Source: Paracoccus aminovorans
GTDB taxonomy: Bacteria > Pseudomonadota > Alphaproteobacteria > Rhodobacterales > Rhodobacteraceae
Assembly: GCF_900005615.1 (NCBI RefSeq)
Contig: NZ_LN832559.1
Coordinates: 162,501 to 226,500, forward strand
Direction: 5' to 3'
Length of the DNA stretch: 64,000 bases
This document shows, in pieces, positions 39,361-49,465 of the stretch (its first letter is position 1; every line of letters starts with the position of its first letter). The notes beneath the pieces were generated by a model that was not told where the DNA came from, ran no database searches, and saw only the letters and a program-made list of their open reading frames with translations. Made by a program: the position numbers and the translations under genes.

Positions 39361-40070
39361 GCCACGGCGGCTTTCTGGGCGGCGACCAGTTCGGAGACGC
39401 CGGCCTCGGCCAGGTCCAGCAACTGGTTCATCTCGGGGCGCGAGAAGGTGGCGCCCTCGGCCGACATCTGCACCTCGATCAGCCGGCCGGCGCCGGTGAT
39501 GATGAAATTGCCGTCGGTGCCGGCCTCGCTGTCCTCGGCATAGTCGAGGTCCAGCACCGGCTGGCCGGCGTAGATGCCGCAGGACACCGCCGCGACATGG
39601 TCCATGATCGGGTCGGTCGAGATGATATTGGCCTTGAGCAGCTTGTTCACCGCCAGCCGCAGCGCCACCCAGCCGCCGGTGATCGAGGCGCAGCGGGTGC
39701 CGCCGTCGGCCTGGATCACGTCGCAGTCGATGACGATCTGCCGCTCGCCCAGGGCGCGCCGGTCCACGCCGGCGCGCAGGGCGCGGCCGATCAGGCGCTG
39801 GATCTCCTGGGTGCGGCCGGATTGCTTGCCCGCGGCCGCCTCGCGCCGGTTGCGGGTGTTGGTGGCGCGCGGCAGCATGCCGTATTCGGCCGTCACCCAG
39901 CCCTGCCCCGAACCTTTCAGGAAGGGCGGCGCCTTTTCCTCGATGCTGGCCGAGCACAGCACGCGGGTGTTGCCGCAAGAGATCATGCAAGAGCCCTCGG
40001 CATGACGCATGATCCCCGTTTCGATTGAAATCGGGCGCATATCGCTTAAATTCCGGCCTGAGGGGCGCAT
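39357..40070 (-). CDS. rph: Ribonuclease PH
   Basis: 237 residues starting [19 protein letters not shown]. Phosphorolytic 3'-exonuclease blocks: [62 protein letters not shown]. Trims tRNA 3' ends. Starts a run rph-rdgB-ridA-hemW and is divergent from hrcA (84-bp gap). Confidence 0.97.
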   Translation of the reverse strand: MRPSGRNLSDMRPISIETGIMRHAEGSCMISCGNTRVLCSASIEEKAPPFLKGSGQGWVTAEYGMLPRATNTRNRREAAAGKQSGRTQEIQRLIGRALRAGVDRRALGERQIVIDCDVIQADGGTRCASITGGWVALRLAVNKLLKANIISTDPIMDHVAAVSCGIYAGQPVLDLDYAEDSEAGTDGNFIITGAGRLIEVQMSAEGATFSRPEMNQLLDLAEAGVSELVAAQKAAVA

Positions 40071-40153
40071 CTGTCATTCCTTTCGGGGGTTTTGCCGTTC
40101 AAATACAGGTCCAGGCCCCCCGACCGCAACCCGAGAACGCCCGACCCGCCGCC

Positions 40154-41209
40154 ATGCACGAAAAAGCCATCCTGACCGACCTGAACGACCGCTCCCGCGA
40201 GGTGTTCCGCCGCGTGGTGGAATCCTACCTGGCGACCGGCGAGCCCGTCGGCTCGCGCACGCTGACCCGCGACATGACCGAAAAGGTCAGCGCCGCCACC
40301 GTCCGCAACGTCATGCAGGACCTCGAACACCTGGGCCTTCTGGATCATCCGCATGTCTCGGCCGGGCGGCTGCCGACGCAGCTGGGGCTGCGGCTGTTCG
40401 TGGACGGGCTGATGGAGGCCGGGCCGGTGTCCGCCACCGACCGCGAGATGATCGAGGAGACGCTGGACAACGACAGCGGCGATACCGGCGCCATGCTGGA
40501 CCGGGTCAGCACGGCGCTGTCGGCGCTGACGCATGGCGCCTCGCTGGTGCTGATGCCCCGGCAAGAGGCGCCGGTGCGGCATATCGAATTCGTCAGCCTG
40601 GCGCCGGACCGGGCGCTGGTGGTGCTGGTCTTTGCCGACGGCCGGGTCGAGAACCGGGTCTTTACGCCGCCCGCCGGCCATACCGCCAGTTCCATGCGCG
40701 AGGCGGCGAATTTCCTGAACGCCGTGGCCGAGGGCCGCACCCTGGCCGACCTGCGCCGCGGCATCAGCCGCGAGATCGAGGCGAGCCGGCAGAAGCTGGA
40801 CCAGATGGCGGCGGCGCTGATCGCCTCGGGCCTGGCGATGTGGGACGGCGAGGGCTCGGACGCACGGCTGATCGTGCGGGGCCGCGCCAATCTTCTGGCC
40901 GACGAGGCGTCGGACCTGGACCGCATCCGCTCGCTCTTCGACGACCTGGAACGCAAGCGCGACATCGCCGATTTCCTGGAACTGGCCGAACATGGCGAGG
41001 GCGTGCGGATTTTCATCGGTTCCGAGAACAAGCTTTTTTCACTTTCCGGTTCCTCTCTGGTGGTTTCACCCTATATGAATGCCGACCGAAAGATTGTTGG
41101 CGCGGTCGGCGTCATCGGTCCGACGCGGCTGAATTATGGTCGCATCGTGCCGATCGTGGATTACACTGCGCAACTTGTCGGCCGGATGATCTCTGGCCGG
41201 AAAGGATGA
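40154..41209 (+). CDS. hrcA: Heat-inducible transcription repressor HrcA
   Basis: 351 residues. Winged-helix DNA-binding N-terminus (ILTDLNDRSREVFRRVVESYLATGEPVGSRTL, VSAATVRNVMQDLEHLGLL) followed by the HrcA effector domain (EAANFLNAVAEGRTLADLRRGI, VRIFIGSENKL, VVSPYMNADRKIVGAVGVIGPTRLNYGRI). Represses CIRCE-containing heat-shock promoters. No CIRCE element is seen in the 84 bp upstream, so it does not appear to control itself here. Confidence 0.96.
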   Translation: MHEKAILTDLNDRSREVFRRVVESYLATGEPVGSRTLTRDMTEKVSAATVRNVMQDLEHLGLLDHPHVSAGRLPTQLGLRLFVDGLMEAGPVSATDREMIEETLDNDSGDTGAMLDRVSTALSALTHGASLVLMPRQEAPVRHIEFVSLAPDRALVVLVFADGRVENRVFTPPAGHTASSMREAANFLNAVAEGRTLADLRRGISREIEASRQKLDQMAAALIASGLAMWDGEGSDARLIVRGRANLLADEASDLDRIRSLFDDLERKRDIADFLELAEHGEGVRIFIGSENKLFSLSGSSLVVSPYMNADRKIVGAVGVIGPTRLNYGRIVPIVDYTAQLVGRMISGRKG

Positions 41210-41216
41210 TGAGGAT

Positions 41217-41759
41217 ATGACGAAGGAAAACCCGAACGGCAGCCCGCTGGACGAGGATTTCATTGATCCGCTGGCCGATGAGGCGCCCTCGCCCGATGTC
41301 GAGGCGCTGGTCGCCGAGCGGGACGAATATCGCGACCGTTTCATGCGCGCGCTGGCCGATGCCGAGAACGCCCGCAAGCGCGCCGACAAAGAGCGCCGCG
41401 ATGCCGAGCAATATGGCGGCTCGCGCCTGGCGCGCGACCTGCTGCCGGTGCATGACGCGCTGAGCCGGGCGCTGGATGCCGCCGGTGACGAACAGCGGAC
41501 TGCGGCGGCGGCCTTGATCGAGGGCGTGGAGCTGACCCTGCGCGAGTTGAACAACGTCTTTGCCAAGCACGGCATCCGCGTCATCACCCCGGCGCTGGGT
41601 GACAAGTTCGATCCGCAACAGCATGAAGCGATGTTCGAGGCTCCGGTGCCTGGCACCTTGGCCGGCACCATCATCCAGGTGATGGACAACGGCTTCATGT
41701 TACATGATCGGCTGTTGCGCCCTGCAAAGGTTGGGGTCAGTTCGACGCCTGCGAACTGA
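41217..41759 (+). CDS. grpE: Nucleotide exchange factor GrpE
   Basis: 180 residues. Long N-terminal coiled coil (VAERDEYRDRFMRALADAENARKRADKE), then the beta-domain ending VMDNGFMLHDRLLRPAKVGVS. DnaK exchange factor. Seven bp after hrcA, the typical hrcA-grpE operon; ends at a bidirectional terminator. Confidence 0.97.
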   Translation: MTKENPNGSPLDEDFIDPLADEAPSPDVEALVAERDEYRDRFMRALADAENARKRADKERRDAEQYGGSRLARDLLPVHDALSRALDAAGDEQRTAAAALIEGVELTLRELNNVFAKHGIRVITPALGDKFDPQQHEAMFEAPVPGTLAGTIIQVMDNGFMLHDRLLRPAKVGVSSTPAN

Positions 41760-41782
41760 ATTCCGCCACAGCTGCACATAGA

Positions 41783-41806
41783 AAACCCCGGATTTCTCCG
41801 GGGTTT
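41783..41806. terminator. Bidirectional terminator between grpE and parB
   Basis: Stem AAACCCCGGA / TCCGGGGTTT (10 bp) with a TTTC loop; T-rich on both strands, between two convergent genes. Confidence 0.85.
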
Positions 41807-41853
41807 CTTCATAGAATTTGTATTTCTGTATCTGTTGAACTACAAAATGTGGT

Positions 41854-42729
41854 TCAATCGCCCGCAAGGGCCTGACACAGCCGATCCAGCTGATCCAGGT
41901 CGCGATAGGTGATCACCAGCTGGCCTCCCTCTGCCCCGCGATGATTGATCGCCACCTTCATCTTGAGATGTGCGGAAAGATCCCCCTCCAGAACCCGGGT
42001 GTCGGCGTCCTTCTCGGGCTTCACGGCCCGTGGCTTGGCGGCTGCCCCTTCGGCTTGGCGGCGGACCAGTTCCTCGGTCTCGCGGACGGAAAGATTCTTC
42101 TCGATGATCTTGCGCGCTAGTTCGACGGCATTCGGCGCCGTGATCAAGGCCCGGGCATGACCGGCGCTCAGCTTGCCTTCCTTGAGCCAGGATTGCACCT
42201 GCTCCGGCAGGTTGAGAAGCCGAAGCAGGTTCGCGATATGGCTGCGACTTTTGTTCAAGGCCTCGGCCAGCTTCTCTTGCGTATGACCGAAGCGGTCCAT
42301 GAGTTGCCGATAGGAAGCCGCCTCTTCGATCGCATTCAGATCCGCCCGCTGGATATTCTCGACGATGGCAACTTCCAACACCTCGGTATCGGTGAAATCG
42401 CGAACGATGACCGGAACCTCGTGCAATTGCGCGATCTGTGCTGCGCGCCAACGCCGCTCACCGGCCACGATCTGGTAAAGCCCACGGTCGCTGGGGTGCG
42501 GGCGCACGATCAGCGGCTGCAGCATGCCGCGCGTCTTCAACGACTCCGCCAATTCCTGAAGGGCTTCAACCGCAAAACTGCGCCGCGGCTGGTCCGGATT
42601 CGGTGTCAGCTGTTCGACCGGCAGCACCTGCCGCGGTGCCGGCCGCTCGGAAGGGATCAGATCGACATCTGCCATGAGCGCCGAAAGACCACGGCCCAAC
42701 CCGCGCTTTTCAAGCTTGTTATCGGACAT
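41854..42729 (-). CDS. parB: Chromosome-partitioning protein ParB
   Basis: 291 residues. KRGLGRGLSALM opens the protein, followed by the ParB box (PNPDQPRRSF, GERRWRAAQIAQL, VEVAIVENIQRADLNAIEEA) with the CTP-binding GERR patch, a helix-turn-helix (GHTQEKLAEALNKSRSHIANLLRLL), and a C-terminal dimer domain. Binds parS and loads condensin near oriC. Two parS sites lie nearby (44066, 45938). Confidence 0.97.
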   Translation of the reverse strand: MSDNKLEKRGLGRGLSALMADVDLIPSERPAPRQVLPVEQLTPNPDQPRRSFAVEALQELAESLKTRGMLQPLIVRPHPSDRGLYQIVAGERRWRAAQIAQLHEVPVIVRDFTDTEVLEVAIVENIQRADLNAIEEAASYRQLMDRFGHTQEKLAEALNKSRSHIANLLRLLNLPEQVQSWLKEGKLSAGHARALITAPNAVELARKIIEKNLSVRETEELVRRQAEGAAAKPRAVKPEKDADTRVLEGDLSAHLKMKVAINHRGAEGGQLVITYRDLDQLDRLCQALAGD

Positions 42730-42738
42730 TCTTCCTCA

Positions 42739-43515
42739 CTAGACGGTGGCGAGCTGACGGGAGAGAAACTCCTTGGCCAACTCGCGATAGGCGGCGGTTC
42801 CCTTGGAGTTCGGATCGTATTGCAAGACCGGCATCGCATGCGAAGGCGCCTCGGACAGCCGGACATTCCGCGGAATCACGGTTCGATAGACCAGCCCAGA
42901 GAGCGTACTGCGTGCATCTGCCTCGACCTGTTGCGAAAGGTTGTTCCGGCTGTCGGACATGGTCAGCAGCACGCCTTCGATCCGCAGGTCCGGATTGGCG
43001 GTCTGGCGCACCTCGCGCACCGTCATCAGCAGCTGCGACAATCCTTCCAGCGCATAGAATTCGGCCTGCAGGGGCACCAGAACGCTGTCGGCAGCCACCA
43101 TCGCATTGACCGTCAACAGACCCAATGCGGGCGGACAATCGATCAAGATATAGTCGAATTCCGATGGCTGGGACAGCTTTCGGCGCAAAAGCTGGGTTCG
43201 TCCTGGACGATTTGAAAGGTCGAAATCGGCCGAGGCCAGATCTCGATTCGACGGCACGATGCGCAAATTCGTGATGTCGGTGTCCTGAAGAGTCTGGCTC
43301 AGAACCTGCTCTCCGGCAAGAAGATCATAAGAGGTCGTGTTGCGCTCTTCCACCGGCACACCCAAGCCGGTCGATGCATTTCCCTGTGGGTCCAGGTCAA
43401 TGATGACCACTTTATTGCCCTGTTCAGCCAAGGCAGCGCCCAGATTGATTGCCGTCGTGGTTTTTCCCACCCCGCCCTTCTGGTTTGCAACGGCAATGAT
43501 GCGTGTATCAGGCAT
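42739..43515 (-). CDS. parA: Chromosome-partitioning ATPase ParA
   Basis: 258 residues from the ATG at 43515. Deviant Walker A KGGVGKTT (Lys13, Lys18), then VVIIDLDPQGNASTGLG and DYILIDCPPALGLLTVNAM. Soj-type, without an extra N-terminal DNA-binding domain. Nine bp upstream of parB and overlapping rsmG by 8 bp. Confidence 0.97.
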   Translation of the reverse strand: MPDTRIIAVANQKGGVGKTTTAINLGAALAEQGNKVVIIDLDPQGNASTGLGVPVEERNTTSYDLLAGEQVLSQTLQDTDITNLRIVPSNRDLASADFDLSNRPGRTQLLRRKLSQPSEFDYILIDCPPALGLLTVNAMVAADSVLVPLQAEFYALEGLSQLLMTVREVRQTANPDLRIEGVLLTMSDSRNNLSQQVEADARSTLSGLVYRTVIPRNVRLSEAPSHAMPVLQYDPNSKGTAAYRELAKEFLSRQLATV

Positions 43516-44089
43516 GTCGAATTCCCGTGATCTCCAGAATGGCCGCATCAGGTTCAGTGCGGCTGGGATGCGTCTTCAGGTCGAATAACCAGTTCTTCCG
43601 CGCCTCAGCGACCTCTTTTTGCCAGTTCCGCCCTTTCATGAGCCAGCCTGTCCCCTGCGGAGCAAGATGCTGCCCCACATATGCCATAAGCTGAGGTAAC
43701 GGGGCAAGCGCCCTTGCGCTGATATTCATCGCATCGAGTCGATCAAGCTCCTCGATCCGCTTGCAAAGCACCGTGACATTAGGGAGCGATAGGTTGCGGA
43801 TACAGTTGCGGAGGAAAGCAGCTTTACGCTGATCGCTTTCCACCAATTCGACAGCCAAATCCGGCCTTGCAATCGCGACCACCATACCCGGCAAACCACC
43901 ACCGCTGCCAAGATCAACCCACCGTCCTTCGGCGCCGAAGGAGAGCTGGGCAAGCTGCAGCGAATCGGCGATATGTCGGGATTCGACATGGTCAATCGTG
44001 CTGGGCGCGATCAGATTGATTGCAGAATTCCACTTGCGCAACAATGCGGCATAAGCCTGCAACTGTGTTTCACGTGAAACAGTCATCAT
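43508..44089 (-). CDS. rsmG: 16S rRNA (guanine-N7) methyltransferase RsmG
   Basis: 193 residues. SAM-binding block [33 protein letters not shown], then [15 protein letters not shown]. Methylates G527 of 16S rRNA. The first codons (VSRET) contain a perfect parS site, so the coding sequence and the partition site are superimposed. Part of mnmE-mnmG-rsmG-parA-parB. Confidence 0.95.
   Translation of the reverse strand: MMTVSRETQLQAYAALLRKWNSAINLIAPSTIDHVESRHIADSLQLAQLSFGAEGRWVDLGSGGGLPGMVVAIARPDLAVELVESDQRKAAFLRNCIRNLSLPNVTVLCKRIEELDRLDAMNISARALAPLPQLMAYVGQHLAPQGTGWLMKGRNWQKEVAEARKNWLFDLKTHPSRTEPDAAILEITGIRHA
44066..44081. promoter_or_regulatory. parS partition site 1
   Basis: TGTTTCACGTGAAACA, a perfect match to the 16-bp universal chromosomal parS palindrome, inside codons 3-8 of rsmG. 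Confidence 0.95.
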
Positions 44090-45945
44090 GCGCTTCGGCG
44101 CTGGCCAGAGCGGAGAACAGCCAAGATCAAGGTAAGCGCCGCTGGCGTCATCCCCTCGATCTGCGCCGCAGCGGCTAGGCTAGCTGGACGAAGCTGGGTC
44201 AGCTTTGCTTTCAATTCATTCGACAGACCGGAAATCACCGCATAATCGAAATGTTGCGGAATGCTGACCGCTTCTTCCTTCCGAAGCAATTCGGCATCTC
44301 TCTCCTGCCGATCCGTATACTGCCGATAAAGCGCGTCGATCGCCAGTTGCCGAACCGTCCGCGCATCGTATCCAGCCAGTTCCGAATCCAAAGCAAGCAC
44401 TTGTTCCAATTCAATATCCTGTTGCGCCAGCAAAGCGAACAAACTTCGCCTTGTTCCGTCCTGCCGCACGTCGATTCCGAGCCGCGACAATTCGGTCGGC
44501 GTAAAACTGATGCTTTCCGCACGCGTCCGGGCAGTGGAGTATCGACGGATCTTCTCGTTGAAGCTATTCCTGCGCGCAGTGCTGACACAACCGATTTCGA
44601 TGCCCAGCGGTGTCAGCCTTTGATCCGCATTGTCCGCACGAAGCGACAAGCGGAACTCTGCCCTGGACGTAAACATGCGATAGGGCTCACTCACACCGCG
44701 GCTTACCAAATCGTCTATCATCACGCCAATATAGCTTTCCGAGCGGCTGAAATGAATTGGAGCACGGCGCTGAGCCTTCAAAGCAGCGTTCAGACCGGCC
44801 ACCAGACCTTGCGCAGCGGCCTCTTCATATCCGGTCGTACCATTGATCTGCCCTGCTAGGAAAAGACCCGACAGGGTCTTCACCTCCAGAGAGGGGGTCA
44901 GTGCGCGCGGGTCGACATAGTCATATTCGACGGCATAACCCGGCTGAACGATCCGGGCATGCTCAAGACCGAGGATCGAGTGCACATAGGCAAGTTGGAC
45001 CTCTTCCGGGAGCGAAGTCGAAATCCCGTTCGGATAAACCAGCGGGCTATCCAATCCTTCCGGTTCCAAAAAGATCTGGTGAGATTCCTTCTCGGAAAAA
45101 CGCAAGATCTTATCCTCGATGGAGGGACAATAGCGCGGCCCCACCCCGTCGATCCTGCCACTATACATGGCAGAACGAGAAAGATTATCACGGATAATGC
45201 GATGCGTTTGAGCATTTGTATGGGTGATGGCACAGCTGATCTGCGGCACGCAAGGCACGGAATTGAGATAGGAAAACATCGCCGGGTCGTCGTCGCCCGG
45301 CTGCTGGTCCAGACTGTCCCAGTCAATGCTTGCGCGCTCGATCCGCGGCGGGGTACCGGTTTTCAGCCGGCCCAGCGGCAGACCCAGCGGCTGCAGTGAA
45401 GCCGCCAAGGATCGGGAGGCGGTTCCGCCCCAGCGACCCGCTTGCCGTGTTACTTCTCCGATATGGATAAGGCCGTTCAGAAAGGTGCCTGTCGTCAGCA
45501 CCAATTGCTCTGTTGCGAACTCTTCGCCATCGGCCAGCCGCAGGCCTGTCACCCGGCCCTTCTCATGCAAAATCGCGGCGGCCTCGCCTAAGATGAGTTG
45601 CAAGCCTTCCTGCGCCTTCACCGCCGCTGTAGTCGCTGCGCGGTAGAGGCTGCGATCTGCCTGCGCGCGGGGTCCTTGAACTGCCGGGCCCTTGCGCCGA
45701 TTCAGCAGCCGGAACTGTATCCCAGCGGCGTCTGCCATTCGCCCCATTACCCCGTCCAGGGCATCGATTTCTCGCACCAAGTGGCCTTTTCCCAGTCCGC
45801 CGATCGCAGGATTGCAGGACATTGTCCCCAGATCCTGTTCGGTCAACGTGACCAAGGCGGTATCTCCGCCCATCCGGGCCGCAGCCATTGCAGCCTCAAC
45901 GCCTGCATGACCCCCGCCCACCACGATTACGTCGAATTGTTTCAC
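44086..45945 (-). CDS. mnmG: tRNA uridine 5-carboxymethylaminomethyl modification enzyme MnmG
   Basis: 619 residues. GTG start at 45945 preferred: AAGG lies 6 nt upstream and the product begins [23 protein letters not shown] motif GGGHAG, then [27 protein letters not shown], and C-terminal [18 protein letters not shown]. Works with MnmE on wobble uridines. The start region overlaps the second parS site; 8 bp separates it from mnmE. Confidence 0.95.
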   Translation of the reverse strand: MKQFDVIVVGGGHAGVEAAMAAARMGGDTALVTLTEQDLGTMSCNPAIGGLGKGHLVREIDALDGVMGRMADAAGIQFRLLNRRKGPAVQGPRAQADRSLYRAATTAAVKAQEGLQLILGEAAAILHEKGRVTGLRLADGEEFATEQLVLTTGTFLNGLIHIGEVTRQAGRWGGTASRSLAASLQPLGLPLGRLKTGTPPRIERASIDWDSLDQQPGDDDPAMFSYLNSVPCVPQISCAITHTNAQTHRIIRDNLSRSAMYSGRIDGVGPRYCPSIEDKILRFSEKESHQIFLEPEGLDSPLVYPNGISTSLPEEVQLAYVHSILGLEHARIVQPGYAVEYDYVDPRALTPSLEVKTLSGLFLAGQINGTTGYEEAAAQGLVAGLNAALKAQRRAPIHFSRSESYIGVMIDDLVSRGVSEPYRMFTSRAEFRLSLRADNADQRLTPLGIEIGCVSTARRNSFNEKIRRYSTARTRAESISFTPTELSRLGIDVRQDGTRRSLFALLAQQDIELEQVLALDSELAGYDARTVRQLAIDALYRQYTDRQERDAELLRKEEAVSIPQHFDYAVISGLSNELKAKLTQLRPASLAAAAQIEGMTPAALTLILAVLRSGQRRSA

Positions 45946-45953
45946 GTGAAACC
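45938..45953. promoter_or_regulatory. parS partition site 2
   Basis: TGTTTCACGTGAAACC, one mismatch (last base) from the parS consensus, spanning the mnmG start codon and the mnmE-mnmG gap, 1.9 kb from site 1. Confidence 0.85.
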
Positions 45954-47213
45954 TTACTTTCCGATGCAAAACGAGCTGAAGATTTCGTCCAGATAATCCT
46001 CTGCTCCGACCCGGCCCACCATCATCGCGAGGGCATGCGAGGCGTGCCGCAGCGATTCGGCCAGAAACTCCGGCGCCAAGCTGTTGTCGATCTCCAACGC
46101 CCGCAACACTCGCTCTAATGCCTCAGCCTGACGCTTATGGCCGACCAAGCCGGAATCAGCGGCCCTAACTCGCAGTCGATCATAGACCAGATCGAGAAGT
46201 TCCGCGACCCCTTCCCCGGTCAAGGCCGAAATAGCCGGACCAGTCGCGTTTCCCAGATCAGCCTTGGAACGCAATGAAATATCTTCATCGTCCTGGACTT
46301 CGACAGGGCGGCCGTCTTCCGAGAGATAGATCCGCAGATCGGCTTCTGCTGCACGCTTGCGCGCCCGGGCAATGCCCATTGCTTCGACTGGATCTCGACT
46401 CTCGCGCAATCCCGCCGTGTCAAGGAAAGTGACAGGCAGGCCTCGCAGATCGGTGCGCAATTCCAGAGTATCGCGCGTCGTACCGGCAATGTCCGACACT
46501 AGCGCGATCTCACGTTGGCCGATACGATTCAGAAGTGTCGACTTTCCGGCATTCGGTGGTCCGATAATGGCAACCTCGTAGCCCTGCCGCAAGCGCTCGG
46601 TGGCAGGATAAGCCGCAAGCAACTGCCGGATATCGTTTTTCACCCCTTCGATAAGCGCGAAAACCTCGGCAGGAACGTCTTCAGGAACGTCTTCATCGGC
46701 AAAATCGATGCTCGCCTCGACCAAGGCGCCGGCGCGGATCAGTTTGACGCGCAAGGCATCGGACTTTTCACCCAATTCGCCCTCGGCAGCGCGCATGGCC
46801 AGGCGCCGTTGCGCTTCGGTCTCGGCTGAGAGCAGATCCGCCAGCCCTTCCGCTTCGGCCAAATCCATGCGGCCGTTCAGGAAGGCCCGTCGACTGAACT
46901 CTCCGGCCTCGGCCCGGCGCAATCCCCGCGCCAGGAGAGCATGAGACAGTCGATTGGCAATGACCGGGGCACCATGCAGATGCAATTCGGCGGTTTCTTC
47001 GCCGGTGAAGCTGCCGCCTTCCTCGAACCAGACCACCAAGGCGCGGTCGATCAGATCGCCACCGTCCCGCAACGCCCGAAGCGTGGTTCGGCGGGGTTCC
47101 GGCAGGGGTCCGGCAAGCGATTCCAGCGTGGTCCGCGCCAGCGGCCCGCTCAGGCGAACGACGGAAACGCCCCCCCGACCGGGAGGCGTCGCCTCGGCAA
47201 AGATCGTGTCCAC
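45954..47213 (-). CDS. mnmE: tRNA modification GTPase MnmE
   Basis: 419 residues. N-terminal folate-binding domain ([24 protein letters not shown]), then the G domain with [19 protein letters not shown] and DTAGLRES, and the C-terminal FCIGK motif, whose cysteine is conserved in the family. Forms the MnmE-MnmG complex; the genes are adjacent. Confidence 0.96.
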   Translation of the reverse strand: MDTIFAEATPPGRGGVSVVRLSGPLARTTLESLAGPLPEPRRTTLRALRDGGDLIDRALVVWFEEGGSFTGEETAELHLHGAPVIANRLSHALLARGLRRAEAGEFSRRAFLNGRMDLAEAEGLADLLSAETEAQRRLAMRAAEGELGEKSDALRVKLIRAGALVEASIDFADEDVPEDVPAEVFALIEGVKNDIRQLLAAYPATERLRQGYEVAIIGPPNAGKSTLLNRIGQREIALVSDIAGTTRDTLELRTDLRGLPVTFLDTAGLRESRDPVEAMGIARARKRAAEADLRIYLSEDGRPVEVQDDEDISLRSKADLGNATGPAISALTGEGVAELLDLVYDRLRVRAADSGLVGHKRQAEALERVLRALEIDNSLAPEFLAESLRHASHALAMMVGRVGAEDYLDEIFSSFCIGK

Positions 47214-47229
47214 CGCATCCTCCGCGCCG

Positions 47230-48501
47230 TCAGGCGTTCATCGAATCGAAGAATTCGCCGTTGGTCTTGGTCTGCTTCAGCTTCGAGATCAGGAATTCGA
47301 TCGCGTCCGTGGTGCCCATCGGGTTCAGGATGCGCCGCAGCAGATAGGTCTTTTGCAGATCCTTGGCATCGACCAGCAGCTCTTCCTTGCGGGTACCGGA
47401 TTTCAGGATGTCCATCGCCGGGAAGACCCGCTTGTCCGCCACTTTGCGATCCAGGACGATCTCGCTGTTGCCGGTACCCTTGAATTCCTCGAAAATCACT
47501 TCATCCATGCGCGAGCCGGTGTCGATCAGGGCCGTGGCGATAATGGTCAGCGAGCCGCCTTCCTCGATATTCCGGGCGGCGCCGAAGAAGCGTTTCGGAC
47601 GCTGCAACGCGTTCGCGTCCACACCGCCGGTCAGGACCTTGCCCGAGCTCGGCACCACAGTATTGAATGCCCTACCAAGCCTTGTTATCGAATCTAACAG
47701 AATCACAACATCTCGTTTGTGTTCGACCAAACGTTTTGCCTTTTCGATGACCATTTCCGAAACGGCGACATGCCGGCTGGCCGGTTCATCAAAGGTTGAC
47801 GATACCACCTCTCCCTTGACCGAGCGCTGCATGTCCGTCACCTCTTCCGGTCGCTCGTCGATCAGCAGCACGATCAGGTAGCATTCAGGATGGTTGTTGG
47901 CGATAGAATGGGCAATGTTCTGCAGCAGCACGGTCTTGCCGGTGCGCGGCGGTGCCACGATCAGCGAACGCTGGCCCTTGCCGATGGGCGCGACCAGATC
48001 GATGATCCGGGCCGAGCGGTCCTTGATCGTCGGGTCCTCGATCTCCATTTTCAGCCGATCGTTCGGATAAAGCGGCGTCAGGTTGTCGAAGGCAACCTTG
48101 TGGCGCGCCTTCTCGGGATGCTCGAAATTGATCCGCTCGACCTTGGTCAGGGCGAAATAGCGCTCGTTCTCGCCCGGGGCGCGAATCACGCCTTCGACGG
48201 TATCGCCGGTGCGCAGGCTGTGCTGCCGGATCATCTCGGGGCTGACATAGATGTCGTCCGGGCCGGGCAGGTAGTTCGCCTCGGTCGAGCGCAGGAAACC
48301 GAAACCGTCCTGCACCACCTCGAGCACGCCGTCGCCGCCGATGTCCCAACCGTCCTCGGCATGTTCCTTGAGCAGCGAGAACATCATCTCGCCCTTGCGC
48401 ATGGTCGAGGCGTTCTCGATCTCCCATTCCTCGGCCATGGACAGCAGGTCGGCCGGACTCTTGGCCTTGAGATCGGACAGGTTAAGACGTTCTTCGGTCA
48501 T
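47230..48501 (-). CDS. rho: Transcription termination factor Rho
   Basis: 423 residues. N-terminal RNA-binding cold-shock domain ([36 protein letters not shown]), then the helicase ATPase with Walker [14 protein letters not shown] and [14 protein letters not shown], plus the Q- and R-loop region [19 protein letters not shown]. Complete. Same strand as mnmE, 16 bp apart. Confidence 0.98.
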   Translation of the reverse strand: MTEERLNLSDLKAKSPADLLSMAEEWEIENASTMRKGEMMFSLLKEHAEDGWDIGGDGVLEVVQDGFGFLRSTEANYLPGPDDIYVSPEMIRQHSLRTGDTVEGVIRAPGENERYFALTKVERINFEHPEKARHKVAFDNLTPLYPNDRLKMEIEDPTIKDRSARIIDLVAPIGKGQRSLIVAPPRTGKTVLLQNIAHSIANNHPECYLIVLLIDERPEEVTDMQRSVKGEVVSSTFDEPASRHVAVSEMVIEKAKRLVEHKRDVVILLDSITRLGRAFNTVVPSSGKVLTGGVDANALQRPKRFFGAARNIEEGGSLTIIATALIDTGSRMDEVIFEEFKGTGNSEIVLDRKVADKRVFPAMDILKSGTRKEELLVDAKDLQKTYLLRRILNPMGTTDAIEFLISKLKQTKTNGEFFDSMNA

Positions 48502-48622
48502 CGCTCGCCTATATGCGCCATGACCGACAGGAATCGGTCCGCGCGGAAAACTGTATCTGGAAAGATTCCGCCGGACGGCGGACAGGCGTCACATAGGCAC
48601 AATGTGGCGGCGAGTCAATTCT

Positions 48623-49069
48623 TCAGAACTTCACGATCACCGAGAGCACGATCAGCGCCATGAGCAGCGTCGGCAGTTCGTTCATCATCCGATAGCGCCG
48701 CCCGGTCAGCCCGTGCCCGGCCAGCAGCGCCTTGCGCTGGCCGGCCAGCCACATGTGAAACCAGGTCATGCCCAGCACCCCCGCCGCCTTGGTCCAGGGC
48801 CAGACCATCGTCCAATCGACGATCCCCGGCGTCAGCACCAGCGCCAGTCCGGCGACCCAGCTGACCACCATGGCCGGGTTCATGATCATGCGCAGAAGTT
48901 TCTCTTCCATGATCCGGAAGGATTGCACCGGCTCCGGCCCCTGCTGGCCGCGTTCGGCATGATAGACGAACAGCCGCGGCAGGTAGAACAGCCCCGCCAT
49001 CCAGGAAATCACCGCCATCACATGCAGCGCTTTGGTCCAGGGATAAGCAAGAGCCAGCAGATCGGTCAT
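48623..49069 (-). CDS. hemJ: Protoporphyrinogen oxidase HemJ
   Basis: 148 residues with four membrane helices. ALHVMAVISWMAGLFYLPRLFVYH carries the conserved histidines, and WFHMWLAGQRK and RYRMMNELPTLLMALIVL follow. Oxidises protoporphyrinogen IX in haem synthesis. Its position next to rho and a putative oriC is a common alphaproteobacterial arrangement. Confidence 0.94.
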   Translation of the reverse strand: MTDLLALAYPWTKALHVMAVISWMAGLFYLPRLFVYHAERGQQGPEPVQSFRIMEEKLLRMIMNPAMVVSWVAGLALVLTPGIVDWTMVWPWTKAAGVLGMTWFHMWLAGQRKALLAGHGLTGRRYRMMNELPTLLMALIVLSVIVKF

Positions 49070-49210
49070 CGGTCACCTCCGCGTCTTCTCCTCTATCAAA
49101 AGAAGAAGAAGATAAAGAAGATGATGTAGTTGTTGGGCCTGTGGACAGCGGGAAATCCTGGGTCCGGGACGGAAACCCCCAGCCGCAGGCCTCTGGGGAA
49201 AACTTGGGCG

Positions 49211-49225
49211 TTAATCATTCGTTAA
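49211..49225. promoter_or_regulatory. CtrA-type binding site in oriC
   Basis: TTAA, 7 bp (TCATTCG), TTAA: a perfect full CtrA recognition pattern inside the A/T-rich part of the putative origin. Confidence 0.55.
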
Positions 49226-49267
49226 TAATTTTTTCATTTTAGAACAAAGAAATAAAGACGAAGCCTC

Positions 49268-49276
49268 TGTGGATAA
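49268..49276 (-). promoter_or_regulatory. DnaA box
   Basis: TTATCCACA on the minus strand, exact consensus. Confidence 0.85.
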
Positions 49277-49438
49277 GTTTGTGAAAATTTTTCTTTTCCA
49301 CAGCCTGTTGATCGCTTGCCGCCAGTTCTGGACATGTGGAGAAACACGGTTCGTTCACGCTGCCTTCGGCCCGTCCATGCACAGGGCGCAAGACCGGGCG
49401 ACGCTCTCCACAGCCCATGCCCGCCGAGTCGTAGGGTC

Positions 49439-49447
49439 TTATCCACA
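49439..49447 (+). promoter_or_regulatory. DnaA box
   Basis: TTATCCACA, exact consensus, about 170 bp from the inverted copy, at the edge of the putative origin. Confidence 0.85.
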
Positions 49448-49465
49448 GACTTGTGCCAAGTCGGC

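Larger units (their letters stand above)
49080..49450. other. oriC: Probable chromosomal replication origin (oriC)
   Basis: 371-bp gap without a gene. It contains two perfect DnaA boxes (TTATCCACA, at 49268 and 49439), two one-mismatch boxes (49294-49302, 49335-49343) and weaker ones at 49140 and 49404. An A/T-rich stretch (49211-49260, TTAATAATTTTTTCATTTT type) is a good unwinding element. It lies beside hemJ-rho-mnmE-mnmG-rsmG-parAB with parS sites 3-6 kb away, as expected of oriC. Confidence 0.8.

Noticed and set aside
40071..40153. CIRCE element upstream of hrcA
   Set aside because: No TTAGCACTC-N9-GAGTGCTAA-like inverted repeat found in the gap.
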